Shown here piece by piece: positions 41,196 through 50,659 of a DNA stretch of 64,000 nucleotides (the stretch's first letter is position 1; each line of letters starts with the position of its first letter). Where the stretch lies: positions 947,260-1,011,259 of the forward strand of contig NZ_CP072943.1 in the NCBI RefSeq assembly GCF_018069705.1. The letters are read 5' to 3'. The notes beneath the pieces are model-generated. The model was given only the letters and a program-made list of their open reading frames with translations, did not search any database and was not told the origin of the DNA. This DNA comes from Aminithiophilus ramosus (GTDB taxonomy: Bacteria; Synergistota; Synergistia; Synergistales; Aminithiophilaceae). Both the position numbers and the translations under genes were made by a program.

Positions 41196-42872
41196 TCACA
41201 TGTTCTGGGGAGCCTGGATTCCCAGAAGGGCCAGGGCGTTGGCCAAGACGACGCGCGTCGCGTCGAGAAGGGCCAGCCGGGCCAGGCAGAGGGAAGGCTC
41301 GGCGTCGAGGACGCGATGGGCGTTGTAGAAGCTGTGGAAAAGAGAGGCCAGATCGTAGAGGAAGAAGGTGACGCGGTGAGGGGCCAGCTCCTCGGCGGCC
41401 TTGGCCAGTTCATCGGGGAAGGCCGCCAGCTTGCGGATCAGGGCCTGCTCCTCCGGCGCCCCGAGGATGGACAGGTCGACGAAGGCATCGGGAAGGACGA
41501 TTCCCCTGCCCAGGGCCTCACGGAAGACGCTGTGGATCCGGGCGTGGGCGTACTGGACGTAGAAGACGGGATTGTCGTTGGAAGCCTCCTTGGCCAGGGC
41601 CAGGTCGAAGTCGAGGTGACTGTCGCAGCTGCGCATGACGAAGAAGTAGCGCGAGGCGTCGACGCCCACCTCGTCGATGACGTCGCGAAGGGTGATGAAC
41701 TGTCCCGATCGCGTCGACATGGAGACCTGCTCTCCTCCGCGGAGGAGGTTGACGAACTGAATGAGGAGGATCCGCAGGTCTTCGGCCTTCCGGCCCAGGG
41801 ACTGAACGGCGGCCGTCATGCGGGGAACGTAGCCGTGATGGTCGGCCCCCCAGACGTCGATGACGAGATCGAAGCCCCGGTCGTATTTGTTCTTGTGATA
41901 GGCGATGTCGGACATGAAATAGGTGGCGACGCCGTTGCTCCGGAAGAGGACCCGGTCCTTGGCGTCGCCGTAGCGCGTGGCACGGAACCAGGTGGCCCCG
42001 TCCTGTTCGTAGGCCTGGTCGCGCTCTTTAAGGAAGGCCTCGGCCGCCTTGACGGCTCCCGTGTCGTAAAGGCTCTTTTCGGAGAACCAGACGTCGTGGT
42101 GGACGCCGAAATCGGCCAGGTCGCGTCGGATCATGGCCAGGATGGCGTCGGAGGCGTAGACCTGGAAGAGGGGGAGGCTCACCTCGACGGGCTCGTCGAG
42201 GTGAACGGGGCCGTCGCGCTCGATGAGCTCCCGGGCCAGATCGTAAATGTAGTCGCCCTTGTAGCCGTCTTCGATCATGGGAGCCCCTTCGGGCCTGCCG
42301 AGAAGCTCGAAGTAGCGGCTCTGGACCGATTTGCCAAGGAGAGTCATCTGGAGGCCGGCGTCGTTGATGTAGTACTCCCGCTCCACCTCCCATCCTGCGG
42401 CGGCCAGGATGTTGGCCGTCACGTCGCCGACGACGGCTCCTCTGCCGTGGCCGACGTGAAGGGGACCGGTGGGGTTGGCCGACACAAATTCGACCTGGAC
42501 CTTGCGCCCCTTGCCGGAAAGGCCGTGACCATAGGCCTCCCCCTGCCGGCGGACCTCGGCGATGACCTCCGAGGCCCAAAGAGGAGAGAGGAAGAAGTTG
42601 ATGAAGCCCGGGCCGGCCACTTCGGCCTTCTCCAGATAGCCGCCCTCCAGATCGAGCCGATCGACGACGGCCTGGGCAATCTCGCGGGGGTTGGTTCCCA
42701 TGGCCTTGGCCACCTGCATGGCCACGTTGCAGGCCCAATCGCCCTGTCCCTCCCTGCGGGGGCGTTCGAGCATGATGGGCAAGACATCGGGGAGATTCCG
42801 TCCCCTCTCGGCGGCCACCTTTCGCAGCGCCCGCTCCGTCAGGGAGCGCACCGTCTCTTCAATGTTGATCAA
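41196..42872 (-). CDS. argS: Arginyl-tRNA synthetase
   Basis: 558 residues. It has an N-terminal Add-1 domain and a class I core with FVSANPTGPLHVGHGRGA (HVGH at 139-142), YYINDAGLQM and KMSKS-loop equivalent MSTRSGQFITL. The C-terminal DALR anticodon-binding domain carries YAHARIHSV. It charges tRNA-Arg. The replacement of KMSK by MSTR is common in ArgS. ATG at 42872 with AGGTG nearby; 35 bp from the large exported protein gene. Confidence 0.97.
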   Translation of the reverse strand: MINIEETVRSLTERALRKVAAERGRNLPDVLPIMLERPRREGQGDWACNVAMQVAKAMGTNPREIAQAVVDRLDLEGGYLEKAEVAGPGFINFFLSPLWASEVIAEVRRQGEAYGHGLSGKGRKVQVEFVSANPTGPLHVGHGRGAVVGDVTANILAAAGWEVEREYYINDAGLQMTLLGKSVQSRYFELLGRPEGAPMIEDGYKGDYIYDLARELIERDGPVHLDEPVEVSLPLFQVYASDAILAMIRRDLADFGVHHDVWFSEKSLYDTGAVKAAEAFLKERDQAYEQDGATWFRATRYGDAKDRVLFRSNGVATYFMSDIAYHKNKYDRGFDLVIDVWGADHHGYVPRMTAAVQSLGRKAEDLRILLIQFVNLLRGGEQVSMSTRSGQFITLRDVIDEVGVDASRYFFVMRSCDSHLDFDLALAKEASNDNPVFYVQYAHARIHSVFREALGRGIVLPDAFVDLSILGAPEEQALIRKLAAFPDELAKAAEELAPHRVTFFLYDLASLFHSFYNAHRVLDAEPSLCLARLALLDATRVVLANALALLGIQAPQNM

Positions 42873-42907
42873 TCGTCACACCTCCAGAAATAAGGGGAAA
42901 CACCTTC

Positions 42908-44704
42908 CTACCGTTTGCGGACGGGGAGCGTGAGGGCGCTCCACTGATCGCCCCTCTGGATCAGGGCGGCCAAAGTGGCCGCTCCGCCGTCATCGAGGAC
43001 GCTCGTCGTCACGACGAGGCGGGAACTCCCCTCGATGCTGCCCGCCCTCTTCTTCTCCCTGAAGGTCTCCGTCAATCGGACGGGCCCCGTCTCCACGTTG
43101 CGTCGCGTCGGAAAATCCAGAGGGCGGTAGCCCTGGGGCAGGGTAATCTCGAAGGCCTGCTCGAAGACGAAGGGGAACTGAAGGGAGAGGGGCCCCAGAC
43201 CCCGTCGGAGATCGGAGAAGGCCCGAGGATCGACGCCGGGAACCTGCAAGAGCAGCGACGCGTTGCCGGGAATCCCCAGCCCTCCCCGGACAGGGTAGGT
43301 CACGCGCAGGCCCGCCTTGCGCCGGGCCACTTCGGGCTGGCCCAGAGACAGAGGGCTTCCCCTGAAGGAGAGCCCCTCGATGCCGTGGGGGGAGACGGCC
43401 CCGACGAGGGAGAACCAACCGCCGAAGACATCGACGACGAGATCGCCGGAGGCGAATCCCTTCTCGTCGACGGCGAGGCGCCAGGTCAGGATGAGGCGGT
43501 TTTCCAGGGCATCTCCGCCGGGAACGGAGACGGAGACGACATTGCCCCGATCGAGACGATAAAGGGTCTTCCCCCTGATCTCCGAGGGCGTCTCGCCCAG
43601 GGGGACGGCCTGTCCCGGGAGATAATAGGCCTGGGAGAGGCCCGGAGCGGAAAGGGAGAGGACGGGCCTCAGCCAGAGGGTGCGCGTCGCCGGAACGGCA
43701 TCGTCCAGTTCCGTCAGAGGCTGCCAGAAAAGATCGCACTTCCAGCCAGCAGCCGCGAGCCAGCGGGAGAGGAGAAGCGTCCGCTCCCACTCCGTCCAGG
43801 GTCCCTCGGCCGGGAGAAGCTCCTGCGGCCGGACCCAGCTTGCGGGGAGATCCCGCCGAAGGCGCGCCTCTCCATCGACGTAGCCCAACAGGGCCTCGCC
43901 ACGGCGGATGACGTTCGTCGACGACGTCGCCAGAGCCGGGGGCAGGGCGAGGTCCAGCCCTGCGGACAGCGATCCCAGCTCCTCGAGGGAGCTGCGGGGG
44001 CCACGCCTCAGGCTGAAGGCCAGGGACGGACGTCCGTCGGCGACGAGGCCGCCGCCCTTCCAGGCCGGGCGATTGACGAGACGCCAGGCATAGCGGTCGC
44101 GTCCCTTTTCCGTCGTCTTCGACGGCGATAGTCCCTCCGAGGAGGTCCAGACGAAGCCCGCCGCCTCGGGGACGTCGACGGTGATTTCCCCCTCCCAGAG
44201 GGGAAGGTCCACGTTGGTCCAGAGACGGTCGTCGACGTTGTACCGCCGGGGCAGGATCTCGCGGAATTCCAGGGCCAGAACCAGGTCGGCCGTCTCCGGA
44301 GGCAGGCGGAGCTCGACGAAGGAGAGGCCCGCCTCTTCCTTCGTCACGGGCAGGAGAGGCAGGACGAGACGGGAGGTGACGGGATCGTAGAGGCCGGCCT
44401 CGAAAACATCGATCTGGCCTCCGGGCGCGATGGGAAGGATCCAGTGACGCCACGCCGAGGGAAGGCCGAAGGGACCGGCCAGGACGAGCCATCTCTGGCT
44501 GCGGGTGAGGCTTCCGTCGGCGGCCAGAGAATAGGCGAGATCACGCTTCCAGACCATTCCCTCGGCCTCGGGAAAGGAGACGAGAGGAGGCGCCTCCGAG
44601 ACGATGCGGCCCATCTCGGCGGAGACGTCCCAATCGGCGGAGGCGAGGCCCGAGGCCAGCGCCGCCAGGCAGAGGGAAAGAGCGACGACACGCACAATCT
44701 TCAT
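42908..44704 (-). CDS. Large exported protein, DUF3857/transglutaminase-like architecture
   Basis: 598 residues with a signal peptide (VVALSLCLAALASGLASA). The beta-rich N-terminal half (YSLAADGSLTRSQRWLVLAG) recalls DUF3857. The middle helical segment WERTLLLSRWLAAAGWKCDLFW recalls a transglutaminase core, but no intact Cys-His-Asp triad is evident. The last 250 residues are beta-sandwich-like. I do not recognise a specific family with confidence. It is probably periplasmic or surface-exposed. Two ATG starts are possible (44704 preferred, 44710). It lies between secA and argS with short gaps. Confidence 0.6.
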   Translation of the reverse strand: MKIVRVVALSLCLAALASGLASADWDVSAEMGRIVSEAPPLVSFPEAEGMVWKRDLAYSLAADGSLTRSQRWLVLAGPFGLPSAWRHWILPIAPGGQIDVFEAGLYDPVTSRLVLPLLPVTKEEAGLSFVELRLPPETADLVLALEFREILPRRYNVDDRLWTNVDLPLWEGEITVDVPEAAGFVWTSSEGLSPSKTTEKGRDRYAWRLVNRPAWKGGGLVADGRPSLAFSLRRGPRSSLEELGSLSAGLDLALPPALATSSTNVIRRGEALLGYVDGEARLRRDLPASWVRPQELLPAEGPWTEWERTLLLSRWLAAAGWKCDLFWQPLTELDDAVPATRTLWLRPVLSLSAPGLSQAYYLPGQAVPLGETPSEIRGKTLYRLDRGNVVSVSVPGGDALENRLILTWRLAVDEKGFASGDLVVDVFGGWFSLVGAVSPHGIEGLSFRGSPLSLGQPEVARRKAGLRVTYPVRGGLGIPGNASLLLQVPGVDPRAFSDLRRGLGPLSLQFPFVFEQAFEITLPQGYRPLDFPTRRNVETGPVRLTETFREKKRAGSIEGSSRLVVTTSVLDDGGAATLAALIQRGDQWSALTLPVRKR

Positions 44705-44741
44705 GGGCATATCTCCTCCGGGCTCTCTCGTTCGACGACTC

Positions 44742-47417
44742 TCATTCGTTCCTGCCGCAACAGTGCTTGTATTTCCGGCCACTGCCACAGGGACAGGGGG
44801 CGTTGCGTCCCACCTTGGGACCTCTGCGGACGGGCTCCCGCGCCTCTGTATGGCCTGCCCGATCGGCGGCCTCCTGATCGGCCGTACGAAGGGGAACGGA
44901 GAGGGCTCGCCCCTCGTGGAGCCCCTCCGGCGAACGTCGCCGTGTCTCTTCGCGGACGACGGAGACGCGGAGGGCGAGGTCGGCCACGGAGTAGCGGACG
45001 CGGTCGAGCATCTCCTGGAAGAGGTTGTACGATTCGAACTGATACTCCACCAGCGGATCTTTCTGACCGATGGCGCGGAGGCCGATGCCCCGGCGAAGCT
45101 CGTCCATGGCCAGAAGATGTTCCTTCCAATGGCTGTCAAGGACGTTGAGGGTGATGAAGCGGAAGAGCTGCTCCGCCGTCTCCTTCCCCAGCTCCTCCAC
45201 CTTAGCCTCGAAGCGCCGCCGGAGCTCCTCCGTCATGGCCTCTCGGGCGGCGGGGAGAAGGTCGCGGCTGATAACGCCCTCGAGATGACGATCCAGGCCG
45301 GGCCCGAAAAGCCCCTTGATCCGAAGCCTGGCCGAGGCCGGATCGGCGTCGGACTCCTCGGGAAAGGCCCTGTCGAGGATGGACGAGAGGACGCCGACGA
45401 CGATCTGGCGCGTGTGGTCGACGATTTCTCCGTCGAAGAGGATGGTGCGGCGCTCTCCGTAGACGGCCTCGCGCTGCTGATTCATGACGTTGTCGTACAT
45501 GAGGAGCTGACGGCGGATGTCGAAGTGCATCTCTTCGACTTTTTTCTGGGCCGATTCGATGGAGCGCGTCAGCAGGGGGTGCTCGATGGCCTCGCCCTCC
45601 TCCATGCCCAGCTTCCCCATGAGGCCCTGGATTCGGTCGGAGCCGAAAAGGCGGAGCAGGTCATCCTCGAGGGAAAGGTAGAAGCGGCTGCCGCCGGGAT
45701 CGCCCTGGCGACCGCCCCGTCCGCGGAGCTGGTTGTCGATGCGGCGCGCCTCGTGACGCTCGGTGCCGATGATCTGGAGCCCCCCCACCTCGAGGACCTT
45801 TCGCCTATCCTCCTCGCAGAGGCGGCCCATCTCCTCCCTGAGGGGTTCGAAGACCCCTGCGTCGCCGACGTCGAGCCCGCGACGTCCGGCCTCCTCGCGG
45901 GCCCGGAAATCGGCGTTGCCGCCCAGGACGATATCCGTCCCCCGGCCGGCCATGTTGGTGGCCACCGTGACGGCACCGTAGGCTCCGGCCTGCGCCACGA
46001 TGGCCGCCTCCCGTTCGTGCTGCTTGGCGTTGAGCACTTCGTGGGGAACCTTGCGTGCCTTGAGAAGACGGCTCATCCGCTCCGAACTCTCGATGGAGGT
46101 CGTGCCGACGAGAACGGGACAGCCTTTTTCGTGGAGCTCGGCCACCTCGTCGGCGGCGGCGGCGAACTTCTCCGTCCTGGTCCTGTAGATCACGTCGGAG
46201 TGGTCGACGCGGACGCAGGGCCTGTTGGTGGGGACGATGACGACGTCGAGACCGTAGATCTCCTTGAACTCCTCGGCCTCGGTGGCGGCCGTGCCCGTCA
46301 TGCCCGCCAGCTTGCGGTACATGCGGAAGTAGTTCTGGAGCGTGATGGTGGCCAGGGTCTGATTTTCTCTCCCGATGCGGACGCGCTCCTTGGCCTCGAT
46401 GGCCTGATGGAGGCCATCGGAGAAGCGCCTCCCGAACATGAGCCGTCCCGTGAACTCGTCGACGATGACGATCTCGCCGTCCTTGTCGACGTAGTGGACG
46501 TCGCGCTGAAAAAGGTTGTGGGCCTTCAGGGCCTGAAGGATCTTGTGGGCCAACTGGGAATGGGCCATGTCGGAGAAGAGGTCGTCGAGGTGGAGCATCT
46601 CCTGGCAGCGGGCCATCCCCTCCTCGGTGAGAGCCACGTTGCGCTCCTTCTCGTCGACTTCGAAATCGTCGCCCTTTCTCAGCCTGCGGGCCACCTGATC
46701 GGCCGTCCGGTAGGGCTCCGTCGAGTCCTCCGAGGGGCCGGAGATGATGAGAGGCGTCCGGGCCTCGTCGATGAGGATCGAGTCCACCTCGTCGACGATG
46801 CAGAAATTGGGCTCCCTCTGGACGAGCTGGCTGGGATGGATCGTCATGTTGTCGCGGAGGTAGTCGAAGCCGAACTCGCTGTTGGTTCCGTAGGTGATGT
46901 CGCAGCGATAGGCCGCCGTCCGTTCCTCGGGGGGCATGAAGGCATAGATGACGCCCACGGAGAGGCCGAAGAAACGGTAGAGGGGCCCCATCCACTGGGC
47001 GTCGCGTCGGGCCAGGTAGTCGTTGACGGTGACGAGATGGACCCCTTTGCCGGAGAGGGCGTTGAGGGCCACGGCCAGAGTCGCCACGAGGGTCTTGCCC
47101 TCGCCGGTGCGCATCTCGGCGATCTTCCCCTCGTGGAGGGCCATGGCCCCCATGAGCTGCACGTCGAAATGACGCATGGCCATGACGCGCCGCGAGGCCT
47201 CGCGGACGGCGGCGAAGACCTCGGGCAGAAGGTCGTCCAGGCTCTCTCCCGCCTCGTGGCGGGATCGGAAGGCGCCGCCGAGGGCGGCCAGTTCGTCGTC
47301 GGGAAGGGGCTCCATCGTCGCCTCGAGGGCGTTGACGCGTTCGACAAGCCCGCTGTACCGTTTCAGGACCCGATCGTTGGGATCGAGCCCCAGAGCTTTC
47401 TTCAGGGATTGGAACAT
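44742..47417 (-). CDS. secA: Preprotein translocase ATPase SecA
   Basis: 891 residues, full length. Nucleotide-binding domain 1 has MRTGEGKTL (102-110) and VDEVDSILIDEARTPLIISG. NBD2 has GTTSIESSERMSRLL and ATNMAGRGTDIVLGG. The arm and scaffold lead to a C-terminal zinc finger APCPCGSGRKYKHCCG that binds SecB or phospholipid. It drives proteins through SecYEG. The ATG at 47417 has GAGG 8 nt upstream. A strong promoter lies at 47476-47505. Confidence 0.98.
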   Translation of the reverse strand: MFQSLKKALGLDPNDRVLKRYSGLVERVNALEATMEPLPDDELAALGGAFRSRHEAGESLDDLLPEVFAAVREASRRVMAMRHFDVQLMGAMALHEGKIAEMRTGEGKTLVATLAVALNALSGKGVHLVTVNDYLARRDAQWMGPLYRFFGLSVGVIYAFMPPEERTAAYRCDITYGTNSEFGFDYLRDNMTIHPSQLVQREPNFCIVDEVDSILIDEARTPLIISGPSEDSTEPYRTADQVARRLRKGDDFEVDEKERNVALTEEGMARCQEMLHLDDLFSDMAHSQLAHKILQALKAHNLFQRDVHYVDKDGEIVIVDEFTGRLMFGRRFSDGLHQAIEAKERVRIGRENQTLATITLQNYFRMYRKLAGMTGTAATEAEEFKEIYGLDVVIVPTNRPCVRVDHSDVIYRTRTEKFAAAADEVAELHEKGCPVLVGTTSIESSERMSRLLKARKVPHEVLNAKQHEREAAIVAQAGAYGAVTVATNMAGRGTDIVLGGNADFRAREEAGRRGLDVGDAGVFEPLREEMGRLCEEDRRKVLEVGGLQIIGTERHEARRIDNQLRGRGGRQGDPGGSRFYLSLEDDLLRLFGSDRIQGLMGKLGMEEGEAIEHPLLTRSIESAQKKVEEMHFDIRRQLLMYDNVMNQQREAVYGERRTILFDGEIVDHTRQIVVGVLSSILDRAFPEESDADPASARLRIKGLFGPGLDRHLEGVISRDLLPAAREAMTEELRRRFEAKVEELGKETAEQLFRFITLNVLDSHWKEHLLAMDELRRGIGLRAIGQKDPLVEYQFESYNLFQEMLDRVRYSVADLALRVSVVREETRRRSPEGLHEGRALSVPLRTADQEAADRAGHTEAREPVRRGPKVGRNAPCPCGSGRKYKHCCGRNE

Positions 47418-47475
47418 AGAGGTCACCTCATGACTATCGGCCGGTCAGCCGTGATTTCTCGAGTCGATTCGATCC

Positions 47476-47505
47476 ATTATAGGCTTCCCGCGCCGGGAGC
47501 GTCAA
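47476..47505 (-). promoter_or_regulatory. Predicted promoter of secA
   Basis: Minus-strand TTGACG (47500-47505), 18-bp spacer, perfect TATAAT (47476-47481); leader of about 50 nt to secA. Confidence 0.65.
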
Positions 47506-47588
47506 AAACTATCGCCCTCCGCCCGATTTTTCCTCTTAGCCTCCCGCCGGAGGGCCTTCCGCCCGAGGAGAAAGATCGCCTCCGCCAC

Positions 47589-47616
47589 TTGCGCCGTACG
47601 GCCAGCCCTCTACAAT
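47589..47616 (+). promoter_or_regulatory. Predicted promoter of the MFS transporter gene
   Basis: TTGCGC (47589-47594), 16-bp spacer, TACAAT (47611-47616), 35 bp before the ATG. Divergent from the secA promoter. Confidence 0.45.
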
Positions 47617-47651
47617 GGACCCGTCGCCACCCCCGAGAGAGGAGCCTTTCC

Positions 47652-48809
47652 ATGAGAGCGCTGCCCCGCGAATTCCACGTCGCCTTCGCCGTCAACATGA
47701 CGGCCTACGTCTCCATCGCCCTCTTTTTCCTCTACCCCCTCGTCCTGACCCTCAGGGGCTGGTCGGCTCCGACGGTGGGCCTCGTCTGGATCACCTTCGA
47801 GGTGGCCCTTCTGGCGGGGCGCCCCTGGAACCGCTCCTTCCTGGCCCGAAGGGGCACAAGGGCGGGAATGGCCCTCGGGGCCTTTCTCATGGCAGGTGCC
47901 ATCGCCCTGCTCGTCGCGCTGCCTCCCCTCCCGCTCATGCTCCTCGGCAGGGCCCTACAGGGACTGGGGTGGGGGCTTTTTTCCGTGGCCAATCCTCTCC
48001 ATCTGGCCCGCATCCTCCCGGAAAACCTCCGCGGCCGGGGCTTCGGCCTTTCGGGACTCTCCCCCCTCATCCCCCAGATCCTTCTCATCCCTCCCGCCGA
48101 AGGCCTCGTTCTCGAGGGGTTCCCCCGGATCCCTCTCGCCGTCGGCCTCGCCTGCTGCCTCCTGGCCCTCGGCCTCACAGGCCTTCTCAGGGAAAAGGGG
48201 CTCGAGGCCCGGGAAGGGCGTTCCTTCCTGAAGGCCCTCGCTCCGGCCTGGAACCGGCCCGATCTGAGGACAATTCTCCTTTCGGGGACCCTTTTCGCCC
48301 TGGGAGCGGCGCCGATCATGCCTTTCATCGCCAACGCCGCCCGAGAATGGACGACGACGGGATCGGCCTTCCTCTTCTCGAGCGGACTGGCCGCCTTGGC
48401 CGTCCGCTTTCTCCTGGGCCATCTCGTCGACAGCAGGGGGGCGAAACTGCTCCTTCCGGCCTTCAGCACCCTGGCTCTGGGTGCCCTCGTCGCGACCTGG
48501 GGCGCCTCCACGGCGGCCTTCATCGTCGGCGGGACCCTCCACGGCGTCGGAATGGGCCTCACCTTCCCCCTTCTCTACGCCCTTCTCTCGGCTCGGACGC
48601 CGCAGGAGGAGTACACGGAAATCTTCACCCTTTTCGGCACGGCCGTCGACCTCTCCTGGGCCGTGGCTCCCCTCTGCGTCTCCGCCCTCGCGGGACGTTT
48701 CGGCTACGGCTTCGTTCTGCGCGGCGTCGGCATCGGCCTCGTCGTCGCCGTGGCCGCCATGGAGATCACGCTCTGGCGAAACCTCCGGGAAAGACCTCGC
48801 GCCGTTTGA
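47652..48809 (+). CDS. Major facilitator superfamily transporter
   Basis: 385 residues with about 12 membrane helices in two halves. Loop 2-3 carries NRSFLARRGTRAG, the counterpart of the MFS signature, repeated in the second half as GHLVDSRGAKLLLP. The TM5 region has GRALQGLGWGLFSVANPLHLARILP. The substrate is not readable; drug or metabolite efflux is typical of this size class. AGAGGAG precedes the ATG. Monocistronic, divergent from secA. Confidence 0.9.
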   Translation: MRALPREFHVAFAVNMTAYVSIALFFLYPLVLTLRGWSAPTVGLVWITFEVALLAGRPWNRSFLARRGTRAGMALGAFLMAGAIALLVALPPLPLMLLGRALQGLGWGLFSVANPLHLARILPENLRGRGFGLSGLSPLIPQILLIPPAEGLVLEGFPRIPLAVGLACCLLALGLTGLLREKGLEAREGRSFLKALAPAWNRPDLRTILLSGTLFALGAAPIMPFIANAAREWTTTGSAFLFSSGLAALAVRFLLGHLVDSRGAKLLLPAFSTLALGALVATWGASTAAFIVGGTLHGVGMGLTFPLLYALLSARTPQEEYTEIFTLFGTAVDLSWAVAPLCVSALAGRFGYGFVLRGVGIGLVVAVAAMEITLWRNLRERPRAV

Positions 48810-48835
48810 CAGCAGTTCCATTTGCAGGATACAGT
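48806..48835 (+). promoter_or_regulatory. Predicted promoter of the papain-like protease gene
   Basis: Perfect TTGACA (48806-48811) overlapping the MFS stop codon, 18-bp spacer, TACAGT (48830-48835). The leader to the ATG is about 117 nt, without recognised structure. Confidence 0.5.
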
Positions 48836-48958
48836 TAAAGAGTCACAGGAGGATCACCTCCGCCTCGTTCCCTGCCCCTCTTCCAGTGCAGAGTATCGGG
48901 AGCCCGACGGTTCCGGATCCGACGAGAAATCTCTTCACGAGAGAGGATGTGTCCGTTC

Positions 48959-50569
48959 ATGAATCACCGTCGTCTCCGTCTCGCCCTCTTTGCCCTCGTC
49001 CTTTTCACCTCCGTCGCCGTAGCTGCCGGTTCCTTCGCCGCCGTGGGGCAGAGGGCCCCCCTCGACTCGGAATACCTCCGATACAGCCAGGAGCGGTCCG
49101 GCTCATCGCCGCAGACGGCCCTTCCCGACACAAGGCCTTTGGGGTACCGCCCCTCCCCTCTCGATCTCTCCCACGTCACCGCCCCGGAGATCGACCTCGC
49201 CTCGGCGGCGGACCTTCCCGCCTCCTACGATCTGCGCGTCGAGGGCGCCGTCACCGACATCCGCGACCAGAACCCCTACGGCACCTGCTGGGCCTTCGGC
49301 GCCATGGCCTCCCTCGAATCGACCTTCAGGAAGGCCGGAGAGGGCACCTTCGACCTCTCCGAGTGGCACCTGGCCTATTTCGCCTACGTCGACGAGAGCG
49401 CCGCAAGACCGGCCTTCACTCAAAGCGACCCCGGCTTCGGCAGCGACCCCATCTTCGACCAGGGAGGCAATCCCTGGATCTCGACAGCCCTCCTCTCCCG
49501 CTGGACGGGAGCGGTCCACGAGAGCGACAGACCCTACAACGGCGAACTCCCCTCGGCGTCGGACCCCGCGGCCAAGCATCTGGAGCAGGTCCATTTTCTC
49601 TCGATGAGCGGCGCCTTCTCCGGCGCCGACAGGGTCAAGGCATCCCTCATGGCGCAGGGAGCCGTCCATATCCGCATCGTCTGGCCCTTCGACGAGACCG
49701 ATGTCTACAACCCGACGACGCACGCCTTCCACAACGCCGCCGCCACCGGAGGCGGTCACGTCGTGGCCATCATCGGCTGGGACGACGCCTATCCCGCCGC
49801 CAACTTCGTCGTCCGTCCCGGCAGCGACGGCGCCTGGCTCGTCAAGAACAGCTGGGGAACGGGCTGGGGCGACGAGGGCTACTTCTGGCTCTCCTACGCC
49901 GATCCCACCATCAGTCAGTCCGTCGTCTTCACCGGCGCCGACGCCTCCAACTACAGCCGGATCTACCAGTACGACCCCCTGGGCTGGGTCTCCGCCTACG
50001 GTTTCGGCAGCGACACGGCCTGGTTCGCCAACGTCTTCAAGGCAGGGGAGGCCTTCTCGGCGACGGAGGCGGAGGGGATCAAGGCCGTCTCCTTCTACGC
50101 GAGCCAGAGCGGCTCTTCCTATCGGATCGACATCTACCGGGGCGTCACGGCAGGCAACCCCGTCCACGGCACCCTCGTCTCCTCTTCCGACGGCAACCTC
50201 GCGACGGCGGGCTACCACACCGTGGCCCTTCCCGACGTGGCTCTCGTGCCGGGCGAGCTCTTTTCCGTCGTCGTCCGCCTCACCACGCCGGGCTACACCT
50301 TCCCCATCCCCGTCGAATATCCCGAGGAGGGGTACAGCGACAAGGCCTCGGCGAACGCCGGCGAGAGTTTCGTCAGTTCCGACGGCACGACCTGGACGGA
50401 CATGACGTCGGAGATGACCGGCGCCAACGTCTGCCTCAAGGTCTTCACGTCCCCCACGGCGGAGAGGCCCGATCCGACGTCCGGTGGCGGCGGCGGCTGT
50501 TCCCTCGGCCTCCAGGGTTTTTCAGCCCTGCTCCTGGCCCTGCCGGCCCTGCTCCTGAAACGGCGCTGA
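48959..50569 (+). CDS. Secreted papain-like (C1) cysteine protease with lectin-like domain and Synergist-CTERM-type tail
   Basis: 536 residues. After a signal peptide (LRLALFALVLFTSVAVAAG) and a pro-region comes a C1 peptidase: Gln104 and Cys110 in DQNPYGTCWAFGAMAS, His267 in GGGHVVAIIGWDD and Asn297 in LVKNSWGTGWGDEGYF. A beta-rich domain (about 330-495; YDPLGWVSAYGF, GIKAVSFYASQSGSSYRIDIY) resembles the lectin-like domain that accompanies such proteases. The end is a Gly run, one Cys, a hydrophobic helix and KRR (GGGGGCSLGLQGF...), the layout of the Synergist-CTERM sorting signal. The mature enzyme is likely anchored or processed at the surface and degrades external protein. An upstream in-frame ATG (48947) lies on the ribosome binding site. 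Confidence 0.93.
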   Translation: MNHRRLRLALFALVLFTSVAVAAGSFAAVGQRAPLDSEYLRYSQERSGSSPQTALPDTRPLGYRPSPLDLSHVTAPEIDLASAADLPASYDLRVEGAVTDIRDQNPYGTCWAFGAMASLESTFRKAGEGTFDLSEWHLAYFAYVDESAARPAFTQSDPGFGSDPIFDQGGNPWISTALLSRWTGAVHESDRPYNGELPSASDPAAKHLEQVHFLSMSGAFSGADRVKASLMAQGAVHIRIVWPFDETDVYNPTTHAFHNAAATGGGHVVAIIGWDDAYPAANFVVRPGSDGAWLVKNSWGTGWGDEGYFWLSYADPTISQSVVFTGADASNYSRIYQYDPLGWVSAYGFGSDTAWFANVFKAGEAFSATEAEGIKAVSFYASQSGSSYRIDIYRGVTAGNPVHGTLVSSSDGNLATAGYHTVALPDVALVPGELFSVVVRLTTPGYTFPIPVEYPEEGYSDKASANAGESFVSSDGTTWTDMTSEMTGANVCLKVFTSPTAERPDPTSGGGGGCSLGLQGFSALLLALPALLLKRR

Positions 50570-50582
50570 GGACCCTGTACAG

Positions 50583-50627
50583 AAGAGAGGGGAGGCTTCC
50601 GGTCGGGAGCCTCCCCTCTTCGTTTTT
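50583..50627 (+). terminator. Intrinsic terminator after the protease gene
   Basis: Stem AAGAGAGGGGAGGCT...AGCCTCCCCTCTT (50583-50620, minor end mismatch) followed by a five-T run. Confidence 0.88.
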
Positions 50628-50659
50628 CCCTTCCCCTCCGTCGCTGAGGCGAACGTCGG

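Noticed and set aside
47506..47588. Possible further repeat copy between secA and the MFS gene
   Set aside because: Only short GC-rich words resemble the R family; block order is not preserved.
44604..47651. The upstream 1016 codons of a 1401-codon plus frame ending with the MFS transporter
   Set aside because: That part is antisense to secA and the exported protein gene. The MFS protein starts at ATG 47652 with its own ribosome binding site and promoter.
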